Shown piece by piece: positions 31,685 to 40,960 of a stretch of DNA of 64,000 nt. Within the stretch, counting starts at the first letter, position 1; each line of letters starts with the position of its first letter. The position numbers and the translations under genes are program-made. The stretch is from contig JAAFIS010000001.1 of NCBI GenBank assembly GCA_013298695.1, positions 1-64,000 of the forward strand, written 5' to 3'. The notes under the pieces were generated by a model. That model searched no databases. It had not been told where the DNA came from and was given only the letters and a program-made list of their open reading frames with translations. The stretch is from Betaproteobacteria bacterium. GTDB lineage: Bacteria; Pseudomonadota; Gammaproteobacteria; Burkholderiales; Casimicrobiaceae.

Positions 31685-32821
31685 ATGGCCTTCATCAACT
31701 ACATCACCCAAGTCCACATCGATTTCGGCGCGATTTCATTACTCAAGTCGGAGTGTGATCGCGTTGGCATTACGAAACCATTGATCGTGACCGACGCGGG
31801 CGTTCGTGCGGCGGGTGTGCTCGCACGCGCGGAGGCGGCGCTGGGCGCGTTGCCGTATGCAGTCTTTGATCAAACGCCTTCGAATCCGAACGAGGCTGCG
31901 GTGCGCGCTGCTGTGGATGTGTTCAAAGCGAATCAGTGTGATGGCTTGATCGCCGTCGGCGGCGGCAGCTCAATTGATTGTGCGAAGGGCGCTGCGATTG
32001 CTGCAACCCATGAGGGTGCGCTCAAAACGTACGCAACGATTGAAGGCGGTTCGCCGAAGATCACCGAGCGCGCAGTGCCACTCATTGCAGTGCCGACGAC
32101 GGCGGGCACCGGCAGCGAAGTGGCGCGCGGCGCAATTGTGATTTTGGAAGACGGTCGCAAGCTCGGATTTCATTCGATGCACTTGATTCCAAAAACGGCG
32201 ATTTGTGATCCTGAATTGACGCTCGGTTTGCCGCCGATGCTCACTGCGGCAACGGGCATGGATGCAATTGCGCACTGTATGGAAACCTTCATGAGCGCCG
32301 CGTTCAATCCGCCTGCGGATGGCATCGCGCTCGATGGCCTCGCGCGCGGCTGGGCGCACATTGAGCGCGCGACAACGAATGGGCAAGATCGCGAAGCGCG
32401 TTTGATGATGATGTCGGCCAGCATGCAAGGTGCGATGGCGTTTCAAAAAGGATTGGGCTGCGTGCATAGCCTTTCGCACAGTTTGGGCGGCGTCAATCCT
32501 AAGCTGCATCACGGCACGTTAAATGCGATGTTCTTGCCTGCAGTCATCGCGTTTAACGCGGCCAACGAGAGCGTGCAAAAAGAAAAACGACTCGCCCGCA
32601 TGGCGCAAGCGATGGGGCTGCAATCGAGCGATGACGTTGGCGCTGCGATTCGCGAAATGAACGCACGACTGGGTCTACCTGCAGGACTTGCCGCGATGAA
32701 GGTTGAGCGCGAATGGTTTGCAAAAGTGATCGACGGCGCGCTCGCCGATCATTGTCACAAAACGAATCCGCGCATTGCGAGTGCTGAGGATTACGAAGCA
32801 ATGCTCGCGGCGTCAATGTAA
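31685..32821 (+). CDS. Iron-containing alcohol dehydrogenase (group III)
   Basis: A 378-residue dehydrogenase. The N-terminal NAD-binding part has LIAVGGGSSIDCAKG and PTTAGTGSEV; the metal-binding part has GMDAIAHCMETF, CVHSLSHSLGG and HHGTLNAMFLP, supplying the Asp and three His. Such enzymes oxidise or reduce primary alcohols and aldehydes, including 1,3-propanediol and 4-hydroxybutyrate. It is probably transcribed with the small gene that follows after 26 bases. Substrate unknown; a link to fatty aldehyde metabolism is possible but not shown. Confidence 0.92.
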   Translation: MAFINYITQVHIDFGAISLLKSECDRVGITKPLIVTDAGVRAAGVLARAEAALGALPYAVFDQTPSNPNEAAVRAAVDVFKANQCDGLIAVGGGSSIDCAKGAAIAATHEGALKTYATIEGGSPKITERAVPLIAVPTTAGTGSEVARGAIVILEDGRKLGFHSMHLIPKTAICDPELTLGLPPMLTAATGMDAIAHCMETFMSAAFNPPADGIALDGLARGWAHIERATTNGQDREARLMMMSASMQGAMAFQKGLGCVHSLSHSLGGVNPKLHHGTLNAMFLPAVIAFNAANESVQKEKRLARMAQAMGLQSSDDVGAAIREMNARLGLPAGLAAMKVEREWFAKVIDGALADHCHKTNPRIASAEDYEAMLAASM

Positions 32822-32847
32822 TTCGTTGAAGAGTCAAAGGAGACACC

Positions 32848-33192
32848 ATGCCAACTGATTTGCAACCCGTGTTTGATCGCCTGAAAAAGATACTCGAAAA
32901 AAATGGGAAGCATGCAGCGGTTGTGCATGACACCGCCGATCACTTTTACCTGAACGAAGCAGAGCCGGACTCGAAAGGGAAGGCCGTGTTTTTGGGGGCT
33001 GCGAAAATCGGCGCAGGGAAAGTGGCGTTTCACTTGATGCCGGTGTATTCGAAGCCTGAGTTGCTTGACGACATTTCGCCGGAATTGAAAAAGCGTATGC
33101 AGGGTAAGTCGTGCTTTAATTTTTCGAGTGTGGACGAGGGCTTATTTCGCGAACTTGAAGCGCTTACTAAAAGAGCGCTCAATTCGATATAG
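32848..33192 (+). CDS. Conserved-looking hypothetical protein
   Basis: A 114-residue soluble protein, DLQPVFDRLKKILEKNG... with a central FLGAAKIGAGKVAFHLMPVY and LKKRMQGKSCFNF. A good AAGGAG lies 7-8 bases before ATG 32848. It has no signal, membrane segment or recognised catalytic motif. I recall similar proteins annotated as conserved hypothetical near DUF1801-type folds, which is uncertain. It follows the alcohol dehydrogenase in the same direction and is probably co-transcribed. Confidence 0.75.
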   Translation: MPTDLQPVFDRLKKILEKNGKHAAVVHDTADHFYLNEAEPDSKGKAVFLGAAKIGAGKVAFHLMPVYSKPELLDDISPELKKRMQGKSCFNFSSVDEGLFRELEALTKRALNSI

Positions 33193-33335
33193 AAAAAGCG
33201 TCGAATTCCCCATTTATTTGGGCGATAGATCAGAAAATGCGTAAGAACGATAGATTATGAAAAACCAACGATTGCCCAGCTCAAACCGGGGAACAACAAG
33301 ATTGTTAATTTATAGTTTGCGGCTGACACATCCAC

Positions 33336-33362
33336 AAAAAAAGCGCCCGAAGGCGCTTTTTT
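33336..33362. terminator. Bidirectional rho-independent terminator
   Basis: AAAAAAAGCGC, CCGAAG, GCGCTTTTTT, flanked by A and T runs. It serves the rightward hypothetical gene and the leftward erpA. Confidence 0.88.
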
Positions 33363-33378
33363 ATGAGCTACTAGCCGT

Positions 33379-33729
33379 TTACGCGCTAAACGAATTCCCG
33401 CATCCGCAAGTAGAGGTCGCGTTGGGATTCTTGATCACAAATTGCGCGCCTTCAAGGCCGTCGGTGTAGTCGATTTCTGCACCAACCAAGTACTGATAGC
33501 TCATCGCATCGATGAGTAACTTGACGTCATTTTTCTCCATCACGGTATCGTCCTCGTTGACGTCTTCATCGAACGTGAAACCATATTGAAAGCCGGAACA
33601 GCCGCCGCCGGTGACGAACACGCGAAGCTTCAGATTCGGATTCTGCTCGTCGATGATCAAATCACGCACTTTGGTTGCTGCGGAATCGGTGAAATTGATC
33701 GGTGCGGGAAGTTCAGTCATTGCGTTCAT
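33379..33729 (-). CDS. erpA: Iron-sulfur cluster insertion protein ErpA
   Basis: A 116-residue A-type carrier delivering 4Fe-4S clusters to apoproteins. The three conserved cysteines are present: [11 protein letters not shown] and the terminal TCGCGNSF. The [13 protein letters not shown] and [11 protein letters not shown] segments match the family. CAGAGG lies 6 bases before ATG 33729; the inner ATG at codon 4 is less well placed. It is the distal gene of the leftward block argC - coiled-coil protein - bactofilin - erpA. Confidence 0.95.
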   Translation of the reverse strand: MNAMTELPAPINFTDSAATKVRDLIIDEQNPNLKLRVFVTGGGCSGFQYGFTFDEDVNEDDTVMEKNDVKLLIDAMSYQYLVGAEIDYTDGLEGAQFVIKNPNATSTCGCGNSFSA

Positions 33730-33861
33730 AAACGGCCTCTGAAAAATAGTGCGGGCATGACCGGCTGGTGCCGACGTCGCGCGCTTTGAGCGTTACCTAT
33801 GGATTATGAGGGCGGCGACTCGCGATTTCAACCGCGAGCCGATTGGGGGCATTGCGCGCCG

Positions 33862-34281
33862 CTACCCGGCTACGGTGTTTCCGGAAATACGCTTGATCTC
33901 AACGACTTCCGCGATTTCAGCTTGTAGGTGCAAAAGTCGGCCGTCAACGGTTGCGCCAACTTGCATTTCAAGCGTTTTGTAGTTTAAGTCGCCAGTCACT
34001 TTCGCGTTAGGCAAGAGTTCGAGATACTCCGAAGCGTAGATCGGGCCGTTTACGGTGCCGTCAACGACCACGTGTGACACACGGATTTCACCGTCAACCA
34101 CCGCTTTCTCACTGATTACGAGCGTTGCGGGTCCGTCGGCTTGGCTGTGGATATGGCCGCGAACATGACCATCTACGCGCAAGCCGCCCGAGAAGTTCAC
34201 GTCGCCTTGAACCGTTGTGCCTGCGCCAATCAGGCTGTCTATCTGCTTTTGTGGAACGTGTGGTTTCTTGCGTCCGAACAT
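33862..34281 (-). CDS. Bactofilin
   Basis: A 139-residue polymer-forming cytoskeletal protein. The repetitive beta-helical core is plain (IGAGTTVQGDVNFSGGLRVD, GHVRGHI, VVDGEIRVSHVVVDG, VNGPIYASEYLELLPNAKVT). It forms filaments or patches under the inner membrane and positions cell-wall or stalk proteins. It is flanked by short disordered ends, as usual. It lies between the coiled-coil membrane protein gene upstream and erpA downstream. Confidence 0.93.
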   Translation of the reverse strand: MFGRKKPHVPQKQIDSLIGAGTTVQGDVNFSGGLRVDGHVRGHIHSQADGPATLVISEKAVVDGEIRVSHVVVDGTVNGPIYASEYLELLPNAKVTGDLNYKTLEMQVGATVDGRLLHLQAEIAEVVEIKRISGNTVAG

Positions 34282-34319
34282 GCTGTTCTCCCGAGCGGCT
34301 GAGCGCTCGATTTTATCGG

Positions 34320-35081
34320 TTAAAGCTGCAGCGATTGCTGCGCTTTGGGTTCTTTTGCATTGCCTTGAACGATGCGCACGTTCAGCGTTTTCAGCTGTGC
34401 GCCAGCGGGCACCTTGAACGTGCCTTCAACGCGTTGATACGCCTTGAAATCAAGCGCTAAGGTGGGCTGTAAATCGGTCTGCTCTTCAGGCAAATTCATC
34501 GTGATGCGTTTTTCGTTTGCGCCGACGAGCTGCGCAGTAATTTGCATGCGGCCTTTGAACTGCGAGTCGTTTGTGCCTTGCACCACCAGCGCGCGGAATC
34601 GATAAAGGTCGACACCTTCACGCTCGGCTTGGAGGCGCTGAATGGTGAGCCCGTTTTTTCCGGCCGTGGTGCTGCCGAGCAATTTCTCGAAAAACGAAGT
34701 CTCTTCTTTTAATCGCGTGTTCTCCGCTTGTAGCGATAGCACCTGTTTTGAAAGCACATCTTTCGCGCCTTCTGCCATCTGTGCCGAATTCGCGAGATCG
34801 ATGCGCTCTTTACGGAATTTTTCATTTTCCTCGCGAAGCGTCGCGAGTTCGGCCACCATTTTTTTGCGCTCTTCTTCGATCTTGCTTACGTTGAAACCGG
34901 CGAATAAGCGGCCTGCGTCAAAGCCGGAGTAATAGAGCCACCCAAACGCAGTGATGGCGACCGCGGCAATGCTTGCTTTGACTTTCCAAGACCAATGCGT
35001 TTTCACCGAAAGTTTCGGCGCTGCGACGCCAAAGCGGCGACGCAGATTAGACATCAAACGATCAGATCGAATCAGAGCCAT
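34320..35081 (-). CDS. Membrane-anchored coiled-coil protein
   Basis: A 253-residue protein of unknown function. One transmembrane helix is near residues 32-52 (VKASIAAVAITAFGWLYYSG). A coiled coil follows from about residue 65 to 135, and a C-terminal beta-rich domain after that (FKGRMQITAQLVGANEKRI, LALDFKAYQRVEGTFKVPAG). The topology suggests a short cytoplasmic N-terminus and a periplasmic C-terminus. It resembles small betaproteobacterial proteins encoded next to bactofilin and argC (DUF6776, from memory). The neighbour suggests a role at the cell envelope. Confidence 0.8.
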   Translation of the reverse strand: MALIRSDRLMSNLRRRFGVAAPKLSVKTHWSWKVKASIAAVAITAFGWLYYSGFDAGRLFAGFNVSKIEEERKKMVAELATLREENEKFRKERIDLANSAQMAEGAKDVLSKQVLSLQAENTRLKEETSFFEKLLGSTTAGKNGLTIQRLQAEREGVDLYRFRALVVQGTNDSQFKGRMQITAQLVGANEKRITMNLPEEQTDLQPTLALDFKAYQRVEGTFKVPAGAQLKTLNVRIVQGNAKEPKAQQSLQL

Positions 35082-35121
35082 GATGAGTTTCGACCGACAA
35101 CGGCGCTAGGTTCCGCGCGAT

Positions 35122-36183
35122 TCACGGCGAGAGCGCAATCGCGCTCAAGCCTTCGGATTCCGGCACGCCGAACATCACGTTCATGCACTGCACCGCTGCA
35201 CCCGCCGCACCTTTTACAAGGTTGTCTTGCACCGCGAGCACCATCAACGTGTCACCATCTTGTGGACGATGCAGCGCGAGGCGAAGCACGTTGCTGCCGC
35301 GTGAGAAACGCGTTTCGGGATACGAGCCAAATGGCATCACATCAATGAATTGCTCGCCTTTGTAGGCATCGACAAACAGCGTTTGCAATTGGTCGTTGGT
35401 CATTGCCAAGCCCTTCGCGTTTAAGCGCGCGTAGAGCGTGGAATGCATGCCGCGAATCATCGGCACTAGATGCGGCGCGAAAATCAGCCCGACTTTTTCG
35501 CCGGTCATTTCTTGTAAGCGCGCGGCTGTTTCGAATTGATGGCGATGACCGTTAACGTTGTACGCCTTCATCGAATCACCCGCTTCGGTGAACAGGTAAT
35601 CAACCTCCGCCTTTTTGCCTGCGCCCGACACGCCCGACGCGCAATCGGCGATCAAATGGCCTGTATCGACGACGCCCGATTCAATAAGGGGCTGAAAGCC
35701 GATTTGCATCGTTGTCGGGTAGCACCCTGGATTGCCCACCACCCGAGCATTCTTGATCGCTTCGCGATTAAGTTCAACCAAACCGTACGCCGCTTCTTTG
35801 TTCAGTTCCGGGCACGAATGCGGCATCTTATAAACGCGCTCAAACATCGTGTGATCGCGGAAACGGAAATCAGCGGCGAGATCGATGATCTTCACACCTG
35901 CGGCAACGAGCTTAGGCGCATCAGCCATCGCGACGCCATGCGGCGTCGCGTAAAAAACAACGTCACATTTCGTGAGATCCGCCGTTGCCGTATCGGAGAA
36001 AGCTAGATCACAACGACCACGCAGCGAAGGAAACATCGCATCCAAGCGCGTGCCCGCTTCTTTCCGCGAAGTGATCATCGTGAGCTTCGCGTTCGCGTGT
36101 TGCGAGAGCATGCGCAGAAGCTCCACACCGGTGTAGCCCGTGCCGCCAACGATGCCGACTTTGATTTGCTTCTCAGAGGTCAT
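35122..36183 (-). CDS. argC: N-acetyl-gamma-glutamyl-phosphate reductase
   Basis: A 353-residue enzyme catalysing the third step of arginine synthesis, NADPH-dependent reduction of N-acetylglutamyl phosphate to the semialdehyde. The dinucleotide motif is [17 protein letters not shown], the catalytic cysteine lies in [15 protein letters not shown], and ADFRFRD and [11 protein letters not shown] are typical. AGGAAA precedes ATG 36183. It heads the leftward argC - coiled-coil - bactofilin - erpA run. No other arg gene is close. Confidence 0.95.
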   Translation of the reverse strand: MTSEKQIKVGIVGGTGYTGVELLRMLSQHANAKLTMITSRKEAGTRLDAMFPSLRGRCDLAFSDTATADLTKCDVVFYATPHGVAMADAPKLVAAGVKIIDLAADFRFRDHTMFERVYKMPHSCPELNKEAAYGLVELNREAIKNARVVGNPGCYPTTMQIGFQPLIESGVVDTGHLIADCASGVSGAGKKAEVDYLFTEAGDSMKAYNVNGHRHQFETAARLQEMTGEKVGLIFAPHLVPMIRGMHSTLYARLNAKGLAMTNDQLQTLFVDAYKGEQFIDVMPFGSYPETRFSRGSNVLRLALHRPQDGDTLMVLAVQDNLVKGAAGAAVQCMNVMFGVPESEGLSAIALSP

Positions 36184-36317
36184 AACGCACGTTTCCTGTA
36201 GCTCTTTAACGACAGAGAGGGTACTTCAAAAAGCACAAAGGCCGCGAATGCAGCCTTTGTCATTACATCTCGTATTTCACCACCGAAAAACGCAGTGAGC
36301 GGGATGCGATGCAAGGC

Positions 36318-36358
36318 GGAAGTTTGCGACGTGTACGTCGGTACACGAGCGAACTTCC
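36318..36358. repeat. Long hairpin between rpsI and argC
   Basis: GGAAGTTTGC pairs with GCGAACTTCC (one G-U), and the inner GTGTAC pairs with GTACAC. It has no T-run, so it is not an intrinsic terminator. It may be an element repeat or a processing site. Confidence 0.75.
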
Positions 36359-36387
36359 AACGCCGCAGCGCGCCCGCGCAACAAGTT

Positions 36388-36780
36388 TTAGCGCTTGGAG
36401 AACTGCTTACGACGGCGAGCCTTACGCAGGCCCACCTTCTTACGCTCAACCTCACGCGCATCACGCGTAACGAGACCAGCTTTCTTGAGCTCAGGCTTGA
36501 GCGCCGCGTCGAAATCGATCAACGCACGTGTAACGCCATGACGCACTGCACCGGCTTGACCCGATTCGCCGCCACCCATGACGCTCACCATGATGTCGAG
36601 GTTGTCAAGATTGTTGGTTAGCACGAGCGGCTGACGCACAATCATGCGACCCGTTTCACGCGCGAAAAACTCGTCGAGAGGCTTGCCGTTCACGGTGAAC
36701 GCGCCTTTGCCAGTTTTGATGAAGACACGTGCCACCGCCGATTTGCGACGACCCGTGCCGTAATTGAATTTACCGATCAT
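36388..36780 (-). CDS. rpsI: 30S ribosomal protein S9
   Basis: A 130-residue small-subunit protein. [34 protein letters not shown] and the C-terminal [15 protein letters not shown], whose tail contacts P-site tRNA, are diagnostic. It follows rplM by 21 bases in the usual rplM-rpsI pair. Confidence 0.97.
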   Translation of the reverse strand: MIGKFNYGTGRRKSAVARVFIKTGKGAFTVNGKPLDEFFARETGRMIVRQPLVLTNNLDNLDIMVSVMGGGESGQAGAVRHGVTRALIDFDAALKPELKKAGLVTRDAREVERKKVGLRKARRRKQFSKR

Positions 36781-36801
36781 GTTTGAAATTCCTGACGTCG
36801 A

Positions 36802-37230
36802 TTAGAGTTTGATGGCTTTAGGTTGTTGCGCAGCATGTGGATGCGCCTCACCCGTGTAGCACTTCATTTGTTTGAGAAGCGCGTAGCCCAGAGGACCCTT
36901 CGGCAGCATGCCCTTAACGGCGTGCTTCAGGATTCGATCAGGATATTTGGCTTGCATCTTGTCGAAAGTGGTTTCGTAGATGCCGCCAGGGAAACCGGAG
37001 TGACGGAAATACGTCTTTTGTTGCGCTTTGTTGCCGGTAACGCGAAGCTTTTCCACGTTAGTAACGACCACGAAGTCGCCCATCGCCATGTGTGGCGTGA
37101 AGGTCGGCTTGTGTTTGCCGCGCAGACGGAGCGCGATTTGCGAGGCCAGGCGGCCCAGCGTTTGGTCGGTGGCATCAACCAGGATCCAATCCTGAACGAT
37201 GTCACCCGCTTTAGCGGAGTAAGTTTTCAT
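36802..37230 (-). CDS. rplM: 50S ribosomal protein L13
   Basis: A 142-residue large-subunit assembly protein. It starts [20 protein letters not shown] and has [28 protein letters not shown] and [17 protein letters not shown]. The length is that of E. coli L13. The frame is open 29 codons further upstream, but L13 begins at MKTYSAK. It is the first gene of rplM-rpsI; its leader is a common site of feedback regulation. Confidence 0.97.
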   Translation of the reverse strand: MKTYSAKAGDIVQDWILVDATDQTLGRLASQIALRLRGKHKPTFTPHMAMGDFVVVTNVEKLRVTGNKAQQKTYFRHSGFPGGIYETTFDKMQAKYPDRILKHAVKGMLPKGPLGYALLKQMKCYTGEAHPHAAQQPKAIKL

Positions 37231-37667
37231 TGTGTAGACTCGTTTGGTGTTGTACGCCAAGCGGTGGAACAGTGCGCGGGGCACAGTTTCTGTCGCGAGG
37301 CGCGATATGAGTATCACCTCGAAACTCCGAAAAGGAATCGCGCAGTGAGCCGAGAAGTATAGCTTAGAAATCGGGCAGAGCGGCGGATTTTCGTTGGAAA
37401 ATCAATGCGGTACTGCAGTCGATGGTCTCGGACGCGAAGGCGGCCCATAAGAAAACGGCGAACCACATCGAAATGGGCTCGCCGTTGAAGAGATGTCTAC
37501 CCAAAGGAGGAGGAAGGATTGACACCTGTTGCCGACTAAGGAGGAGGAAGTAGGCAACGATTAAATTATGGGTTGCTGCACTGCACAAGTCAAGCGCTTT
37601 TTGTGCGTTGCGGGATAATTTGTCTAGTGATGAAACTCTAGTTTGTCTAGGTGAAGGCGGGATACTT
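37231..37667. other. Leader/intergenic region between rplM and the OsmC gene
   Basis: About 440 bases with several small structures: the hairpin AACGGCGA/TCGCCGTT at 37454-37486, two copies of GGAGGAGGAAG near 37507 and 37541, and a direct repeat TTTGTCTAG at 37619-37627 and 37642-37650 next to a possible -10 GATAAT. No protein is convincing. Promoters for both divergent genes must lie here. Confidence 0.5.
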
Positions 37668-38090
37668 ATGAAATCGACTGTGAAGTGGACTGACGGTGTG
37701 CAATTTGTGGCTGAAGTAGGCAGCGGGCACGCTGTCGTAATCGATGGATCGCCGGATCATGGCGGTAAAAACACCGGTGCAAGACCGATGGAGTTAGTGC
37801 TTGCTGGGGCTGCAAGCTGCACTGCCATTGATGTCGTATTAATGCTTAAGAAATCACGACAAAACGTTGTTTCTTTTCGCGTGGAAGCTGACGCAGATCG
37901 CGCAAACGAAGATCCGAAAGTGTTCACGGCAATCAAGTTAACGTTCTATGTGGCTGGAAACGGCGTCGATCGCGCGGTGGTTGAGCGAGCGGTAAAGCTT
38001 TCAAAGGAGAAATATTGCAGCGCAACAGCGATGCTCGGGCACACGGCGACAATTACGACCGAAATAGTGGTCGAAGAGTTGGTAACTTAA
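37668..38090 (+). CDS. OsmC family peroxiredoxin-like protein
   Basis: A 140-residue OsmC/Ohr-superfamily protein that reduces organic peroxides or similar compounds. The two redox cysteines are at LAGAASCTAIDVV and KEKYCSATAML. RPMELVLAG and FRVEADADR support the YhfA-like branch. I choose ATG 37668 because the conserved sequence begins there (MKSTVKWTDGVQFV); the frame is open to 37608, but that part lies in the repeat-containing leader. It stands alone. Confidence 0.9.
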   Translation: MKSTVKWTDGVQFVAEVGSGHAVVIDGSPDHGGKNTGARPMELVLAGAASCTAIDVVLMLKKSRQNVVSFRVEADADRANEDPKVFTAIKLTFYVAGNGVDRAVVERAVKLSKEKYCSATAMLGHTATITTEIVVEELVT

Positions 38091-38427
38091 ACGCTTAGCG
38101 GAGGGTTTAGCGCGGTATCGTGTGAATTCTGATATTTGACAAGACTCTCAGGGAAGAGTTTGATTGCCCGATAAACCAAGCCATTAAGGTGCAAAGCTAT
38201 ATTTCAAACTTGTGCTGTCGGCGCGCGCCTGATTCACGCATTGACGCGCTAGCGCGACAACCGCGGTAGGCTGCGCATATACAGCGCCTGCGAATGGCTG
38301 CTCAACTCTATGTTCGCAAGATCAACTGATCTGGGCGATTGACAAAATTTATTACCAGATCGAAAGTAGTGCGATCACTGCAAATCACCGGATTCAACGG
38401 TGCAGCAAGCGTCGGAGCTAAATGGGT
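38091..38427. other. Intergenic region between OsmC gene and yacG
   Basis: About 340 bases. No gene, repeat or strong hairpin is evident; the two flanking genes converge here. A terminator with a clear T-run is not seen. Confidence 0.45.
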
Positions 38428-38610
38428 TTAAGCTTCGTCGACATTGGGCAACGGTTCGTCATGCGCGCTCGAACCTTCCACGCGATATTCCTCGTTGGCC
38501 CAGGCGCCAAAGTCCATAAGTTTGCAGCGCTCAGAACAAAACGGGCGGAATTTGTTATGGGGAGCCCATTCAACAAGCGTTTCACAACGCGGGCAATGCA
38601 CCGTCGTCAT
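38428..38610 (-). CDS. yacG: DNA gyrase inhibitor YacG (zinc-binding)
   Basis: A 60-residue zinc protein that binds GyrB and inhibits gyrase. Four cysteines are correctly placed in [12 protein letters not shown] and [13 protein letters not shown], and the tail [10 protein letters not shown] is typical. It overlaps zapD by 4 bases (ATGA) and ends the leftward run pilB-pilC-pilD-coaE-zapD-yacG, the usual order. Confidence 0.95.
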   Translation of the reverse strand: MTTVHCPRCETLVEWAPHNKFRPFCSERCKLMDFGAWANEEYRVEGSSAHDEPLPNVDEA

Positions 38611-39431
38611 AGCGAGCAGAGTCCAAGCCGGAAGCCGACGTCGCGAAGCGTCGGCGTAGCGCGCGCGGCTCGTACGAATTGCCCACCATGCTCCAAGAAG
38701 CGCACGTTTACGGTGTATTTATTCGCGCTCACTTCTGGGACAACGCACTGATCCGATTCCACTTCGATTGTGGCCAACATCGGTGGACGCTGATTCATGA
38801 GTGCGCGGTGGAAATTGCCGTGCCGCGCAACTTCATGCGTGTTTTGTACCGACTCGCGTAGCAGGCGCAGGACGAGCACGACCGCCTCTTCGAGCGGAAC
38901 GATGGGTGCGAGCCACTCCTTAAGCATTTGTTTACGATCATATTCCGCGCGTTGCAGCCAACTCATCAGCATCGGCAGCTCAAAGATACACGCGCCGCCG
39001 GGCGTAGAAGCCCGCTGGCGAACAGCTTGTAGCCACTCACTATCTTTTAGGTGATGACCAATTTTCCCGAGTTGCGAATGCAGGTCGTGGATCACCGTTT
39101 CAGTGTCCGCCAGGAATTCTTCCAGCGCTTCTTTCGCAACATCGGGGTTGTCGAGCTGCGCGCTCCACAGAGTTCGTTGGCGATCGAGTTCAGCGAGCAA
39201 ATCGGTTTTCAGATCGCTGCGGGTTGCGGTGTCGATGATTTCAAACACCCCAAGAAGTGCAGCGCGGTGATCCGTCGCTTCACGGCGTGCGGCATGCGTA
39301 TGCGTGCGCGAAAAAAGCTCTTCCAAACGCAGCCACGTACGCACTCGCTCGGTGAGTGGGTGCTCAAAAATCAGGCTATCTTCAAAAGCCGGCAAGAGCA
39401 GCGGAGGAGTGTCAACAGTTTCGGCGTTCAT
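38607..39431 (-). CDS. zapD: Cell division protein ZapD
   Basis: A 274-residue FtsZ-bundling protein. Recognised by [19 protein letters not shown] at the N-terminus, [20 protein letters not shown] in the middle and [11 protein letters not shown] near the end. ATG 39431 is preferred to TTG 39443 four codons earlier. It lies 15 bases downstream of coaE and overlaps yacG. It is slightly longer than the E. coli protein, with an extended N-terminus. Confidence 0.92.
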   Translation of the reverse strand: MNAETVDTPPLLLPAFEDSLIFEHPLTERVRTWLRLEELFSRTHTHAARREATDHRAALLGVFEIIDTATRSDLKTDLLAELDRQRTLWSAQLDNPDVAKEALEEFLADTETVIHDLHSQLGKIGHHLKDSEWLQAVRQRASTPGGACIFELPMLMSWLQRAEYDRKQMLKEWLAPIVPLEEAVVLVLRLLRESVQNTHEVARHGNFHRALMNQRPPMLATIEVESDQCVVPEVSANKYTVNVRFLEHGGQFVRAARATPTLRDVGFRLGLCSL

Positions 39432-39446
39432 AAGCTCGAACAAGTT

Positions 39447-40100
39447 CTAAGCTGCGTTTGTACACGAATTTGTATGTCGTGCCGCCGCGTTAGCGCAGAG
39501 CACCCGATGCAGCGCTTCGATTTGTTGGGCGAGTCGACTCGCATCTTCGTCGTTTGAGATAACGAACTGGGCACGCCGAAGCCGCTCTTGTCGCGGCATT
39601 TGCGCAGCAATAATTCCGCGCGCCGTCTCTTCGCTGACATCGCGATTGCTGACCACTCGCGCGATTTGCGTCGATTCGGGCACGTCAATGACAACCGAAC
39701 AATCGATAAGCGAAGCGTACGCGTTTGACTCGAACAATAGTGGCACGATGAGCACGACGTAAGGGGCGCTCGTCGCAGCATCGGACGTGAGCGCAACGAA
39801 CGTTCGCTCGCGAATAAGCGGGTGGAGAATGGACTCGAGGTTTTTCCTGGCGCAAGGGTCTGAGAAAACGAGTTCACGAAGCTTTGCACGATCAATAGTC
39901 TCATCTTTCACGACACTTGGGAACGCTGCTGCGATCGCGCTCACGGCGGCACCATGCGGCACCGTGAGGCTTCGCGATACGTCGTCAACATCAATGACGT
40001 GAGCACCAAGCCGTTTAAAGATGTCGCCCGCCGTGGATTTCCCCGCGCCAACGCCCCCGGTCAGCCCGACGATGTAGGCGGCAGGCGAAGCGGGGCTCAT
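39447..40100 (-). CDS. coaE: Dephospho-CoA kinase
   Basis: A 217-residue kinase for the last step of coenzyme A synthesis, phosphorylating the 3'-OH of dephospho-CoA. The P-loop is GLTGGVGAGKST; HVIDVDDVSR has the substrate-contacting Asp; ESILHPLIRER and PLLFESNAY are typical, and NRDVSEETARGIIAAQM is near the lid. It overlaps the prepilin peptidase gene by 4 bases. The C-terminal ~20 residues extend past the usual end and are low in conservation. Confidence 0.94.
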   Translation of the reverse strand: MSPASPAAYIVGLTGGVGAGKSTAGDIFKRLGAHVIDVDDVSRSLTVPHGAAVSAIAAAFPSVVKDETIDRAKLRELVFSDPCARKNLESILHPLIRERTFVALTSDAATSAPYVVLIVPLLFESNAYASLIDCSVVIDVPESTQIARVVSNRDVSEETARGIIAAQMPRQERLRRAQFVISNDEDASRLAQQIEALHRVLCANAAARHTNSCTNAA

Positions 40101-40936
40101 AGACGCATGAGCGGTCCCGCGAAGAGCGCTGCGAGTCCTGCGATCGCGAGGTAAGGTCCGAACGCGATCGCTGTGCGTCGATTCTTTCCCTTAAAGACAA
40201 TCAAAGAAATACCAATGATGGCGCCTGCAAATGATGACACAAGCAGGACCATCGGCAGCACTTGCCAACCAAACCATGCGCCAATTGCCGCAAGTAATTT
40301 GAAATCGCCATAGCCCATACCTTCGCGCCCGGTGAGCAGTTTGAACATCCAGAAGACGAGCCACAAAACAAGATAGCCTGCGGCCGCTCCGATCACAGCG
40401 TCGTGCAGCGGCACAAACACACCAAAAAGATTTGCGATTAGGCCGATCCAAAGTAGCGGCAGCGTCATGTGATCAGGAAGCAGTTGCGTATCAAGGTCGA
40501 TACCGGTGAGCGCGACCATCATCGCGCAAAAAAGCGCCGCTAGCAAAAACGCAACGGTTGGACCAAATCGCCACGCTGCAACAGCAAACAATACGCCGGT
40601 AATCAATTCGACCAGCGGGTAGCGCGCGCTAATTGGAGTCTTGCACGCAGAGCATTTTCCCCGCAAGACGAGCCAGCTCACGATCGGGATGTTTTCTATC
40701 GCTGAAATCACATGTCCACATTGGCTGCAGCGCGAGCGTGGAACCATTAGATTAAAACGCTCGCGATCAGGAAGTTCGTAGGCGTCGTCGTTGGCATGTT
40801 GGTGCAACAACACTTCGTCATCCCACGCCCGCTGCATCATGATCGGCGTTCGGTAGATCACAACGTTCAAAAAGCTGCCGATTAACGCGCCGAAAATGAA
40901 AGCGGCGGCAATCAGCAGGTAAGCGTCAGCGAGCAC
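40097..40936 (-). CDS. pilD: Type 4 prepilin peptidase/N-methyltransferase
   Basis: A 279-residue integral-membrane aspartic protease that cleaves and N-methylates prepilins. It has the N-terminal GSFLNVVIYRTP, two CxxC pairs (CSQCGH and CSACKT) of the cytoplasmic zinc domain, and the two catalytic aspartates in GIDLDTQLLPD and GYGDFKLLA. Eight or so hydrophobic helices follow. It sits after pilC and overlaps coaE, so it is co-expressed with pilus assembly genes. Confidence 0.95.
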   Translation of the reverse strand: MLADAYLLIAAAFIFGALIGSFLNVVIYRTPIMMQRAWDDEVLLHQHANDDAYELPDRERFNLMVPRSRCSQCGHVISAIENIPIVSWLVLRGKCSACKTPISARYPLVELITGVLFAVAAWRFGPTVAFLLAALFCAMMVALTGIDLDTQLLPDHMTLPLLWIGLIANLFGVFVPLHDAVIGAAAGYLVLWLVFWMFKLLTGREGMGYGDFKLLAAIGAWFGWQVLPMVLLVSSFAGAIIGISLIVFKGKNRRTAIAFGPYLAIAGLAALFAGPLMRL

Positions 40937-40960
40937 GAGATACGTCGAAAAGAACGTGGG

